From NCBI GenBank assembly GCA_964499285.1, contig CAZCLA010000004.1, forward strand, positions 1 through 64,000: DNA of 64,000 nucleotides. Reading direction: 5' to 3'. This stretch comes from JAGFIY01 sp964499285 (GTDB taxonomy: Bacteria > Bacteroidota > Ignavibacteria > Ignavibacteriales > Melioribacteraceae). A model generated the notes under the pieces. The model ran no database searches. It saw nothing but the letters and a program-made list of their open reading frames with translations, and was not told the DNA's origin. Position numbers and translations under genes: made by a program. Positions 18,410 to 27,480 of this stretch are shown piece by piece (the first letter of the stretch is position 1; each line of letters starts with the position of its first letter).

Positions 18410-19609
18410 ATGGCGGCAAAAAGAAAAATCTTATTTGTTTACAGCGACTTAAACAGAGGTGGAATTACAAAAGTTATAAAAAATATATTGCGATATATTG
18501 ATTATGACTCATTTGAAGTCACTATTCTTCTGTATAAATCTCCGGAGATCAATCCTTTCCCGATACAAGTTAATGTGCTGAGTATCGACAAACCTCAACG
18601 AAATGTAATTGCACAGTTTAAAGATTTTTTTTCGCGTGCGAAAGCCATTGCGGAAATAATTGAAAATCTGAAGCCGGACATTGTTATTTCACATTTCAAC
18701 AGGGTTAATGTAAATGTGTTGTTTGCAAGACATTATTTGAAATTGACACGACCAAAATTTATTGCTGTTGAGCATACATCTCCTGCTGCAGAGTTTAATT
18801 ATTCTATTTCTGATATGTTTAAGGGAGTTTATCATTATCCGAATGACGGGATCATAATTAATCTGTTGTACATTTTTTCAAATATTATCTTGAGAATTTT
18901 TATTAGAAGATATTATCCAAAGGCTGATTTGGTTATTGCAGTATCCAAAGGAATCAAATCAGAATTGGGAAACTCATTTGGTGTTAAAAGTGAAAAGATA
19001 AGAGTTGTTTACAACCCCGTGGATAATAAAGAACTAAGAACTCTCTCTGAAGAATCTGTTCAACCTGGGTTAGAAAAGGGAGTTATAAATATAGTTACTG
19101 TCGGGAGACTTGAAAGGCAGAAGGATCATAAGACCTTGATTGAAGCGTTTTCAATGTTCAGCAAGGAGCATGATTCACATTTGTATATTATCGGTGATGG
19201 AAGTTACAGGAAATATCTTAAAACATTGATTGTTGAGAAAGATTTAAGAGCCAGAGTTACTCTTACAGGGTATCTTGAAAACCCATTTCCTTTTATAAAA
19301 GCTGCGGATGTTTTTGTACTTAGCTCAATATATGAAGGGTTTGGCTTGGTGCTCGTCGAAAGTATGTTTTTGGGAACAACTGTTATATCAACCGATTGCA
19401 AATCTGGCCCGGGGGAGATTATTCAAAACGGTGTGAACGGAATATTAGTTCAACAGGAGAACCCGAGTGAAATTTATAGCGCATTGAAACGGATTATAAA
19501 AAATTCAGAACTTCGTAAAACGATTTCGGAAAATGGAATAAAACGAGCTGAGGAATTCAGTGCGGAAAAAATTACTTCCATTTATGAAGTAATATTTAAT
19601 TCATTATGA
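18410..19609 (+). CDS. Glycosyltransferase family 4
   Basis: A 399-residue GT-B fold retaining glycosyltransferase. The N-terminal acceptor domain opens with FVYSDLNRGGITKVIKNIL. The donor domain includes NIVTVGRLERQKDHKTLIEA near residue 227 and the EX7E nucleotide-sugar motif in SSIYEGFGLVLVESMFLG near 308, with both glutamates present. It transfers a hexose-type sugar onto a growing lipid-linked or surface glycan on the cytoplasmic side. Its end overlaps the next gene (sulfotransferase, 19606) by 4 bases (ATGA), so the two are coupled. Donor and linkage cannot be predicted. Confidence 0.92.
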   Translation: MAAKRKILFVYSDLNRGGITKVIKNILRYIDYDSFEVTILLYKSPEINPFPIQVNVLSIDKPQRNVIAQFKDFFSRAKAIAEIIENLKPDIVISHFNRVNVNVLFARHYLKLTRPKFIAVEHTSPAAEFNYSISDMFKGVYHYPNDGIIINLLYIFSNIILRIFIRRYYPKADLVIAVSKGIKSELGNSFGVKSEKIRVVYNPVDNKELRTLSEESVQPGLEKGVINIVTVGRLERQKDHKTLIEAFSMFSKEHDSHLYIIGDGSYRKYLKTLIVEKDLRARVTLTGYLENPFPFIKAADVFVLSSIYEGFGLVLVESMFLGTTVISTDCKSGPGEIIQNGVNGILVQQENPSEIYSALKRIIKNSELRKTISENGIKRAEEFSAEKITSIYEVIFNSL

Positions 19610-20445
19610 GAAAAGATGTACTTAAAAATAAGTTAAACCAATTTCGAAAATATGCACCGCTTGCAGTGAAGCGTGGTTTAATTTCGTTCAATCTACTCAA
19701 AGGAAATGATGCTCGATCAAAGTTTGTAATTATCGGTGCTCCTCGTACAGGCTCAAACTTGCTTATGTCGCTTCTAAACTCGCATCCAAACTGCATTTGC
19801 TATGGTGAAATCTTTACAAACTTGAAAGTCGGAAGCTGGGATATTCCATTCTCGTTAAGAAAAATTGGTGATATTAATCTTAAGGAAAGTAATCCGGTCG
19901 GTTACTTAGAAAGCAGAATTTACTCTGGCTATCCAGAAGAAATTAAATCTGCCGGGTTCAAACTTTTTTATCACCATGCAAGGAAGGAAAATGAAAAAAC
20001 AGTGTGGGATTATCTTAAAGGTGAGAGTTCGATAAAAAAGATTCATTTACTGCGAGATAATTATTTGGAAATTTATTTATCGCATATTTCTGCAAAGAAA
20101 AACGGACAGTTCGTTGACACTTGGGACCGGTCGAAAACAATCGAGCGTATTAAACTAGATGTTATTGATTGCGAAAATTATTTCAAAAATCTGGAAGAAA
20201 ATATTGAAAGTACAAGAGAATTTTTTTCTCCTGAAGGATTGATCGAGATTAAGTATGAAGAATTAGTAAACCACCGTCAATCTGTACTTGATGTTCTGCT
20301 CTCAAAATTAAATTTAGATCGCCTAAAACTTAGTCCAAAAACATATAGACAGAATTATGTGCCTGTGGAAAAACGGCTGGAAAATTATAACGAGATGAAA
20401 GAATACTTTTCCGATTCAAAGTGGAGCAAGTTTTTTATTGTTTAA
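19606..20445 (+). CDS. Sulfotransferase of the Stf0/LPS-sulfotransferase type
   Basis: A 279-residue protein. The phosphosulfate loop is VIIGAPRTGSNLLMSLLNSH near residues 41-60, followed by CICYGEIF, a block typical of Stf0-like and nodulation/LPS sulfotransferases. IHLLRDNYLEIYLSHISAKK is the probable 3'-phosphate-binding region. IKYEELVNHRQSVLDVLLSK is the later helix block. It differs from the three minus-strand paralogues and is thus a fourth, separately derived sulfotransferase in the locus. It overlaps the GT4 gene by 4 bases, which suggests it sulfates the sugar that enzyme adds or the lipid-linked intermediate. That link is inference. Confidence 0.85.
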   Translation: MRKDVLKNKLNQFRKYAPLAVKRGLISFNLLKGNDARSKFVIIGAPRTGSNLLMSLLNSHPNCICYGEIFTNLKVGSWDIPFSLRKIGDINLKESNPVGYLESRIYSGYPEEIKSAGFKLFYHHARKENEKTVWDYLKGESSIKKIHLLRDNYLEIYLSHISAKKNGQFVDTWDRSKTIERIKLDVIDCENYFKNLEENIESTREFFSPEGLIEIKYEELVNHRQSVLDVLLSKLNLDRLKLSPKTYRQNYVPVEKRLENYNEMKEYFSDSKWSKFFIV

Positions 20446-20521
20446 ACAGCGTTAATTGCTTTGAAAAAAAATGGTTTATTTCCTTATCTTTGGTCTTCTT
20501 TAACTAAAAAAAATCAAATCT

Positions 20522-20527
20522 GGAGAA
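20522..20527 (+). promoter_or_regulatory. Ribosome-binding site that sets a CTG start
   Basis: GGAGAA lies 3 bases before CTG 20531. The frame upstream is closed by TAA at 20501 and holds no ATG, GTG or TTG between that stop and the conserved IIPVYN segment, so this site and the CTG best explain the true start. Confidence 0.6.
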
Positions 20528-20530
20528 CAT

Positions 20531-21526
20531 CTGAATATTTCAGTAATAATTCCGGTTTATAACGGAGAATTATACCTTGAGAAATGTTTAAAAGGAATTC
20601 AAGAAAATTCATTAGCGCCTTATGAAGTGATTGTTGTTGATGATGCTTCAACAGATAGAACGAAAGAAATTGCTTCATCATTCGGTGTCAAAATTTTCTC
20701 ACTAGAGACAAGACAGAATGCAAACTTCTGCAGGAACATAGGTGCCGAGAATGCAGAAGGTGATATTTTACTTTTTATAGACAGCGATGTTTTCAGTAAG
20801 AAAAATACAATCGAAATGACTCACAAAGCTTTTGAGAAAAATAATGTAGATGCCATTGTAGGTGTGTACGCAGTTTCAAATGAATATCCTAATTTAACGA
20901 GCAAATATAAAAACTTGTGGATCAGATTCTCTTATATGATAAGTGAACCTGCAATCGATTGGATTTTCGGAGCAGTCTCGGCGATAAAGAAAGATGTATT
21001 TTTAAAAGCCGATGGTTTTAAAAAAGGAATGCAGGCAAAAAGAGGAACTGATGATCTTGAACTTGGAAAACGACTGAGTAAAATGAATTATAAAATTCTT
21101 CTTGAAGCATCAGTCGAGGTTGTCCATTTAAAAACTTTTTCTTTGTGGAGTCTCCTACAGAATGATTTCCGACGCAGTAAATGGTTTGTTTCGCTAGCGG
21201 GAAATTTAGGTCAACTTGGCTCATCAACAACAAAAGGATTCGTAAACATTTATCCAAATTTTGTCTTCTCTACAGTTTTATCTGTTCCATTAGTGATGCT
21301 TTTGATATTCACTTTGGTGTATTCTTGGAATTTTGTTCCGGTTATATTTTTACTCTTGTTATATTATTTCCTCAATCGAAAATTTATTAATTATTTTGCT
21401 GCGAATTACGGAATTGCACAATCAATTTTAGCTTTAGGATTAATGCTTTTGGATAATTTAATTTGTGCACTTGGAAGTTTTGCCGGGATTCTTTCAATTA
21501 TTTTTAATAGAAATGAAAAAAAGTAA
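20531..21526 (+). CDS. Glycosyltransferase family 2, CTG start
   Basis: The conserved first strand ISVIIPVYNGELYLEKCLK lies upstream of the first ATG-like start and is in frame with the rest, so the gene must begin near 20531, where CTG follows a GGAGAA site. The 331-residue protein has a GT2 domain (VVDDASTDRTKEIASSF, then FIDSDVFSK with the DxD metal site, and GTDDLELGKRLSKMNY) and two or three hydrophobic helices at the C-terminus (near residues 250-320), like membrane-tethered polysaccharide and dolichol-type transferases. The stop overlaps the start of the DUF2723 gene by 14 bases. Donor and product are unknown. Confidence 0.85.
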   Translation: MNISVIIPVYNGELYLEKCLKGIQENSLAPYEVIVVDDASTDRTKEIASSFGVKIFSLETRQNANFCRNIGAENAEGDILLFIDSDVFSKKNTIEMTHKAFEKNNVDAIVGVYAVSNEYPNLTSKYKNLWIRFSYMISEPAIDWIFGAVSAIKKDVFLKADGFKKGMQAKRGTDDLELGKRLSKMNYKILLEASVEVVHLKTFSLWSLLQNDFRRSKWFVSLAGNLGQLGSSTTKGFVNIYPNFVFSTVLSVPLVMLLIFTLVYSWNFVPVIFLLLLYYFLNRKFINYFAANYGIAQSILALGLMLLDNLICALGSFAGILSIIFNRNEKK

Positions 21527-23489
21527 ATCATTCCCGGAAATTTTTATATTTCTAGCAAGTCTAGTCGTATATATACTGACACTTTGCCCCGATGTTTACG
21601 TTGGAGACAGCGGGGAATTTATTAGTAACTCATTCACGCTTGGTTATAATCATACTCCGGGATACCCTCTCCACATCTTAATTTCGCGATTTACGATTTT
21701 AGTCTTTCCATTTTTATCGGTTCCTTTTTCGGTTAACTTAGTTTCTGCCGCCGCAGCCTCACTATCCTCAGTTTTTGTTTTTAAAATATTGAAGCAGATA
21801 AATTTAAATTCGATTGTCGGCATCAGTTTATCGTTAATGTGGAGTTTCTCTTTTACGCTGTGGTCGCGGGCAACAATTGCAGAAATCTATACTCTGAATA
21901 TTTTATTCGTTTCGATAGTAACTTATTTTGGTCTCCAATATTATTATAAACGGTCGTTAACAAGTTTGTACTTTGCCGCTTTTTTTAGTGGCCTCGGGTT
22001 GAGTCAGCACATAAACGGTGCACTATTTGTGTTAAGTATTGTGCTTTTGTTTCTTTTGATCAATAGGAGAATATTATTTCAATTCGCCGTAATGAAATTT
22101 GTTATAATGTTTTTTGCAATTGGAGTCAGCATATACATTTACTTAATCATCAGATCGGTAAGTAATGAAGCTCTTCCATTTTCGGGTCCCGAAAAATGGA
22201 AAAGATTAAGCGAATATATCCTACCTGGAGTCGGAATTACAAAGCAGTTGTTTAGGACCGGCGGGGGAATGGCAAACTTCGGTGAAAGAGCATTTTGGTT
22301 CATAAAATCATTGTTGATAAAAGAATTTTGGGTTTTCGGTTTTCTTTTCATATTCGGTGTTTGGGCTTTAAGAAAGGATTGGAAATTACTTCTGTTTTTT
22401 GGTTCGGCTGCATTTATAAACTCGTTCAACACAATTAGAGGACCTCTGCAATTTCAGGCAGATTTTGATGCACATTTTTTGATCACATATTTTGTCTCTT
22501 TGATTTTGATGGGTTATGGTATAAAGTATTTTCTTGAAGTAGCTTCACAGAAATTTTCGAGATATTACCGAACAATTTTGTATTCCATTCCTATTCTTCC
22601 AGCAATTATCCTTGTTCTCAACTTTAATAATAACGATAAAAGCAGAAACGATTTTGGACGAATTCTTCTTGAAAATTTAACTGTAAAGCTAAAACCAAAC
22701 GCTGTATTATTTACAACAGAAGACGAAGAATTTTTCTTGACTCGTTACTTTCAGCAAGTGGAAGATAAACGAGATGATATTACTATTGTCACAAATTCTG
22801 ATCTCGGAAAAATTCTTAAATCGTCGGGAAGAACTCCTTCGGTTTCGAATAATCAACAAATGCAGATGCTCTTGATGCGTACTGCAAAATCGTTAATTGA
22901 TAACTATATCAAAACAAGACCAGTATATTTAACGATGGAACATTTTCCGGTTGAAAATATTTGGGTGGATTATAAACTGATTCCGCAAGGTATTATCTCG
23001 AGAATTTTACCGAAAGACAGTGAGTACGATGCGGTACTCAAAGAGGTAATAGTGAATCCGGTTTGGTCCGAGATTTATCTGGATGCAAGAGTGAGAGGGA
23101 TGGCTGAATATTCCTACTTGTCTCAATTTCTTTACAATTCTGATATTTGGAATCGTTTGGGAAAGCACGAAAATGTACTGGGAGAGATAGAACGTTTCAG
23201 AAATTTTCCGATTGAAACCCGAGATGAGAGCAAGCGGAGATTAACTTTTGTTTTTGAAGGGAGAGCAAATCTCTACTTAAAAAATTATGAAAAAGCTGTT
23301 GCTGCATTAAACGAAGCTATAGAAAGAAAACCGGACGATTGGATTAGCAGAGAACTTCGCGGCTCGGCATATTTAATGATGGAGGATACGCTGAATGCTA
23401 TAAATGACTGGCAAATATCAATTAGACATAATTCGAATAATCAAGAATTGAAAGAAAAGCTTTCTTCGATAATCAATAGAGTCAATTAA
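21513..23489 (+). CDS. DUF2723 membrane protein with C-terminal TPR
   Basis: The start is ATG 21513, inside the tail of the GT2 gene; an earlier in-frame start at 21465 would add residues unlike the family. The 658-residue protein opens with a helix, then DVYVGDSGEFISNSFTLGYN and HTPGYPLHILISRF, the hallmark of DUF2723, a family with a GT-C/protein O-mannosyltransferase-like topology. About ten membrane segments cover residues 5-390. The remaining part is soluble and includes a TPR-like stretch (YLKNYEKAVAALNEAIERK, near residue 585). GT-C enzymes use lipid-phosphate sugars on the outer side of the membrane, so it may add sugar to the exported polymer or to proteins; this is inference. Confidence 0.8.
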   Translation: MKKSKSFPEIFIFLASLVVYILTLCPDVYVGDSGEFISNSFTLGYNHTPGYPLHILISRFTILVFPFLSVPFSVNLVSAAAASLSSVFVFKILKQINLNSIVGISLSLMWSFSFTLWSRATIAEIYTLNILFVSIVTYFGLQYYYKRSLTSLYFAAFFSGLGLSQHINGALFVLSIVLLFLLINRRILFQFAVMKFVIMFFAIGVSIYIYLIIRSVSNEALPFSGPEKWKRLSEYILPGVGITKQLFRTGGGMANFGERAFWFIKSLLIKEFWVFGFLFIFGVWALRKDWKLLLFFGSAAFINSFNTIRGPLQFQADFDAHFLITYFVSLILMGYGIKYFLEVASQKFSRYYRTILYSIPILPAIILVLNFNNNDKSRNDFGRILLENLTVKLKPNAVLFTTEDEEFFLTRYFQQVEDKRDDITIVTNSDLGKILKSSGRTPSVSNNQQMQMLLMRTAKSLIDNYIKTRPVYLTMEHFPVENIWVDYKLIPQGIISRILPKDSEYDAVLKEVIVNPVWSEIYLDARVRGMAEYSYLSQFLYNSDIWNRLGKHENVLGEIERFRNFPIETRDESKRRLTFVFEGRANLYLKNYEKAVAALNEAIERKPDDWISRELRGSAYLMMEDTLNAINDWQISIRHNSNNQELKEKLSSIINRVN

Positions 23490-23506
23490 TTTAATTGATT
23501 TAGTTT

Positions 23507-24964
23507 ATGTTATTTAATTCGTTTGAATTTGTCTTCTTTTTCCCCCTCATAACGGTGATATTTTTTATCCTTCCTCATCGTCATAGGTGGGTGCTTCTTC
23601 TTGCCGCCAGCTACTTTTTTTACGGTTACTGGAAGTGGGAGTATATTTTTCTGTTACTCTTTTCAACGGGAGTAGATTATTTTGCAGGATTAAAAATCGG
23701 TTCCGCACTTACGAAATCGAAGAAAATATTTTATCTTGTCCTTAGTCTGCTAACTAATCTAAGTGTTCTTTTTGTTTTTAAATATTTTAATTTTTTCCTC
23801 GGAATTTTTCAATCAGTCTTTTCGTCCTCCAAGTTTTTAAGTGAAATTCCCGTAGTGGATCTGATTCTTCCAATAGGAATTTCTTTTTACACTTTTCAGA
23901 CAATAAGTTATTCGATCGATGTTTATCGCGGCAAAAGACCGCCGGAGAAGCACTTTAGCAAATTTGCATTGTATGTTTCGTTTTTCCCCCAGCTAGTTGC
24001 CGGACCGATTGAACGTTCGACCAGATTACTCCCGCAGTTTTACAAAATTCAATATTTTGATTGGGATAGAATTAGAAGCGGCTTGCTTTTAATACTATGG
24101 GGATTTTTTAAAAAAGTTGTTATTGCCGATAGAGTAGGAATTTATGTGGATCAGGTTTTTGCTGAGCCTGACTTATTTTCAAGTTTGCAGCTTGTAATTG
24201 CAGCATACTTCTTTACTTATCAAATATACTGCGACTTTTCCGGCTATACTGATATTGCAATTGGAAGCGCAAGAGTGTTAGGATTTGATCTGATGGAAAA
24301 CTTTCGTAGACCTACTGTAGTGCGTACAATAAGTGAATTTTGGCAAAATTGGCATATATCGTTAACAAAATGGATGACAGATTATCTTTATCAACCCCTT
24401 GCAAGAAGAGTTAAAAATAAAAACAATCGACTGTTTGTGACTGTTTTCGTTTTTCTGGTGATAGGACTTTGGCATGGAGCTGCATGGAATTTTGTCTTCT
24501 TCGGGCTATATTCCGGTTTGATGCTTGTTATCGGTTCATACACTCGAAAACATCGTTTGATATTTTATCATAAGCATATTTATCCGAGGTGGAAATATCT
24601 GCCTAAGATCCATAAAGTTTTTCAGATTGTTTTTGTTTTTCATTCATTTGTGCTTGGTGCAGTTTTATTCCGTTCAACTTCATTAGATAATATTATTAAA
24701 TACTTTAGTAACTTGTTTAAACCAATGACATTTGAGATAAGCTCTCTGGTTGTTTATCAATTTGACCTTTTCCAATTAACTATCTCAATGATTTTTATTT
24801 TGCTGCTGGAGTTAGGTGAATGGTTTAGAGCGCACAACCAAGCAGAAGAGAAAGTCTTAAACTTAAAACTTCCTTATCGATGGGGGGTCTATTTGCTTTT
24901 GATTTATACAGTAATTTTATTCGGAGAATTTGGTTTAACTCCATTTATTTATTTCAGATTTTAA
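23507..24964 (+). CDS. MBOAT-family O-acyltransferase (AlgI/DltB-like), copy 1
   Basis: A 485-residue polytopic membrane protein. Family marks: the N-terminal LFNSFEFVFFFPL opening, LPIGISFYTFQTISYSIDVY near 121, FFPQLVAGPIER near 159, EFWQNWHISLTKWM with His283 and the catalytic GLWHGAAWNF with His323. Members move an acyl group across the membrane to extracytoplasmic polymers such as alginate (AlgI) or teichoic acid (DltB). The stop overlaps the next ATG in TAATG, so it is translationally coupled to an SGNH-like partner, as AlgI with AlgJ/X and DltB with DltD. Acyl donor and acceptor are unknown. Confidence 0.93.
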   Translation: MLFNSFEFVFFFPLITVIFFILPHRHRWVLLLAASYFFYGYWKWEYIFLLLFSTGVDYFAGLKIGSALTKSKKIFYLVLSLLTNLSVLFVFKYFNFFLGIFQSVFSSSKFLSEIPVVDLILPIGISFYTFQTISYSIDVYRGKRPPEKHFSKFALYVSFFPQLVAGPIERSTRLLPQFYKIQYFDWDRIRSGLLLILWGFFKKVVIADRVGIYVDQVFAEPDLFSSLQLVIAAYFFTYQIYCDFSGYTDIAIGSARVLGFDLMENFRRPTVVRTISEFWQNWHISLTKWMTDYLYQPLARRVKNKNNRLFVTVFVFLVIGLWHGAAWNFVFFGLYSGLMLVIGSYTRKHRLIFYHKHIYPRWKYLPKIHKVFQIVFVFHSFVLGAVLFRSTSLDNIIKYFSNLFKPMTFEISSLVVYQFDLFQLTISMIFILLLELGEWFRAHNQAEEKVLNLKLPYRWGVYLLLIYTVILFGEFGLTPFIYFRF

Positions 24965-25989
24965 TGAAGAAAATAACAATACATATAGTCGGTTTTTTAA
25001 TAATCCTATTTGCAGCAGGGACAATTTTATTTTACATCAGCACCACAATTGATCCTCTTTATGCAGTCGATAAAGAACGTATCGATTCTTTGATTGCAAA
25101 TAGAGAACAAATTGAGGCAATTTCAGTCGGTCATTCCGGTAATCGTGCAATTGATTTTGAAACGCTTGGTCTAAATGGTTATCATTTATGGAAAGGCGGA
25201 ACCGATATTTTTGAGACTAAGTTTGTAATTGAAAATGTTGTACCTTTGCTGCCGAACTTAAAGATGATTTTTATGCCGATTTCACCATTCGCTGCATTTC
25301 ATGATAACTCGGATGTAAACTCAAGAGCTGATTTGAGAAACAGATATTATATTATTTATGATCAGTTAAGCAAGAGTCAATTAATATCCGGAGATTACAA
25401 AAATTTTTTGTTGGCAAAAGTAGCTCCTTTAATTAGAGGCGATCATTGGAGCGGAGTATTTACGAGACTTGCAATGAAAATTAAAAACGCGTTTTCCGAT
25501 CCTAAGAAATCTCACTTACCAAGAGTAGATAAGTACGGCAGACTCTTAAATGGTAAAAATATGATATTTGATGCCTATAAATTAAATTGGGGTTTCGTTC
25601 ACATTGATCTTGCAAATCAAGTTATTTCAAGAAATCCTGATATTAATAATGATGTGAAAAAAACATTGTCGGAAATAATAGACTACTGTGATAATAGAAA
25701 AATAGAACTTATCTTTTTTTCACCTCCGGCTGATTCAAAATATCTTTATACTGTTAAGAATCTGGATAGAAATGATTATTTTGAAAGAGGGAATACTTTC
25801 TTTGAGGAAAATTTCAGAAACTTTGGCGCGAAATATCATAACTTTTCTTATTATACTGATATTAGCGAAAACCCGGATTACTTTTTGGATGAAAATCACC
25901 TTAATGATCTTGGAGCAAAAGTATTTAGTAGCATGTTCTTAAAACGCTTAAAATCTGATGGCTTTGAACAGACAATGATTAATAAGTAA
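24964..25989 (+). CDS. SGNH-like partner protein of MBOAT copy 1
   Basis: I take ATG 24964, which overlaps the MBOAT stop by one base; a longer in-frame start at 24880 lies inside the MBOAT gene. The 341-residue protein has one N-terminal membrane helix (residues 4-24) and then an extracytoplasmic domain with a putative nucleophile block VGHSGNRAIDF and the C-terminal Asp-x-x-His block LDENHLNDLGAKVF. These fit an SGNH/GDSL hydrolase fold as in DltD, AlgJ and AlgX, which accept or transfer the acyl group delivered by the MBOAT partner. Sequence similarity to named families is low, so the fold is inferred from motifs and context. Confidence 0.72.
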   Translation: MKKITIHIVGFLIILFAAGTILFYISTTIDPLYAVDKERIDSLIANREQIEAISVGHSGNRAIDFETLGLNGYHLWKGGTDIFETKFVIENVVPLLPNLKMIFMPISPFAAFHDNSDVNSRADLRNRYYIIYDQLSKSQLISGDYKNFLLAKVAPLIRGDHWSGVFTRLAMKIKNAFSDPKKSHLPRVDKYGRLLNGKNMIFDAYKLNWGFVHIDLANQVISRNPDINNDVKKTLSEIIDYCDNRKIELIFFSPPADSKYLYTVKNLDRNDYFERGNTFFEENFRNFGAKYHNFSYYTDISENPDYFLDENHLNDLGAKVFSSMFLKRLKSDGFEQTMINK

Positions 25990-26007
25990 ATTAATAATGA
26001 GGAAACT

Positions 26008-27480
26008 ATGAATACAGTAAAAAATATTTCGGACTATTTTTTTTCGAGAGATTATCCGACAGAAAAATTATTCCTCAAAACTAATGATGAACAAATATCT
26101 TATAATGATGCAAAAAAAAGAATTGACAGAATTGCAGTTCTTCTTAAGAACATGAACCTGCATAAAGGGGATCAACTAATTTTAATAACGGAGGCAAGTC
26201 CCGTCTCAATTTTTACTTTCATCGCATCTGCAAAAATTGGTCTAATCCCTGTAGTTCTTTCCACAAAGATGCCTTTAAACGAGTTGAAAAGATATATTGA
26301 TACACTTGATCCAAAAGTTGTTATTCTTCACAAAAACTTGACTGATTATAATGAGCTAAGTCAATTAATCCCGGATGTTGCAATAGAGACATTTGAACAT
26401 CTTACTCAAATCAGTCAATCTCAGAATGATAATCCGGTAGACACAGAACACAATATTGAAATACTTACATATTTATTAACTTCAGGGACTACTGGGCTCC
26501 CGAAAGCGGCAGAAATAAATCACGAAACATTAATTTATTCTATGAATCTTCTGAAAGAAGAATTTTGGCAGTTGAATGATTCCGATGTCAGTTTAATGGT
26601 CGCTCCATTTGCTCATATTTTTGGAATCTTTACGATTTTCTCAGCTGCATCTACAGGAAGTACAGTTACATTAATGAACAGCTTTAATCCAGAATTATTT
26701 TTTGAAACAATCGAAAAACAAAATGTCACCTTTTTCGCAGGTGTTCCGATGCTCGCAAATCTATTACTATATTCCCCGCTTTCATCCAATTATAATCTAA
26801 GTTCATTAAAAAAAATAATGTTGGGCGGTAGTTTTGTATCACCTGATTTAATAACTGGTTTGAGAAATAAATATGACATAAAAACGATCGTCGGATATGG
26901 AATGACTGAAGGTGCTCCAATAACGTATTTCAATACTAGGACCATGCAATCTGCTCCTGAATCCTCAGTCGGAAAATATCATATGGATACAAAACTTAAA
27001 ATTGTGAACGAGGGTAAAGAGATGCCCTTGGGAGAACCGGGTGAGATCTGGGTTAAAGGTAATCAAATGATAAAAAAATATTACAAGAATACATTTGCCG
27101 AAAGTTTTGATGACGGTTGGTTTAAAACAGGTGATGTAGGTCGGTTGGATAAAGACGGAAATTTATTCTGGCTTGATAGAGTCAAGAATATGGTAAAAGT
27201 CTCTGGTTATTCGGTTTATCCGTCCGAAATTGAAACGATTTTACTTAATCATCCGGCAATAAAAGAAGTTGCTGTCATCGGAATTCCAAACCCGAAGGTC
27301 GAGTACATTTTAAAAGCTTTCATAGTTAAGAAAAGTGAATCTCTTACCAGCAGCGATATTAAAAATTACTGCAAAGAACATTTAATATCCTATAAAGTTC
27401 CAAGAACTATCACGTTCATAGAAAGCCTTCCCAAGAACTATATTGGTAAAATTGATAAGGATAAACTCAGAACATTATGA
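26008..27480 (+). CDS. AMP-forming acyl ligase / acyl-CoA synthetase
   Basis: A 490-residue member of the ANL superfamily. It activates a carboxylic acid with ATP to an acyl adenylate and passes it to CoA or a carrier. Seen: the P-loop LTSGTTGLPKAAEINH at residues 157-172 (Ala where Gly is usual after PK), VGYGMTEGAP near 295, the GWFKTGDVGRLDKDGNLFW block near 370, the hinge DRVKNMVKVSGYSVYPSEIE, and the catalytic Lys in NYIGKIDKDKL near the C-terminus. There is no fused carrier domain. A GAGGAAAC site precedes the ATG. It sits between two MBOAT/SGNH pairs and overlaps the second MBOAT gene by 4 bases, so it probably supplies their acyl donor, as DltA does for DltB. The acid is unknown. Confidence 0.88.
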   Translation: MNTVKNISDYFFSRDYPTEKLFLKTNDEQISYNDAKKRIDRIAVLLKNMNLHKGDQLILITEASPVSIFTFIASAKIGLIPVVLSTKMPLNELKRYIDTLDPKVVILHKNLTDYNELSQLIPDVAIETFEHLTQISQSQNDNPVDTEHNIEILTYLLTSGTTGLPKAAEINHETLIYSMNLLKEEFWQLNDSDVSLMVAPFAHIFGIFTIFSAASTGSTVTLMNSFNPELFFETIEKQNVTFFAGVPMLANLLLYSPLSSNYNLSSLKKIMLGGSFVSPDLITGLRNKYDIKTIVGYGMTEGAPITYFNTRTMQSAPESSVGKYHMDTKLKIVNEGKEMPLGEPGEIWVKGNQMIKKYYKNTFAESFDDGWFKTGDVGRLDKDGNLFWLDRVKNMVKVSGYSVYPSEIETILLNHPAIKEVAVIGIPNPKVEYILKAFIVKKSESLTSSDIKNYCKEHLISYKVPRTITFIESLPKNYIGKIDKDKLRTL

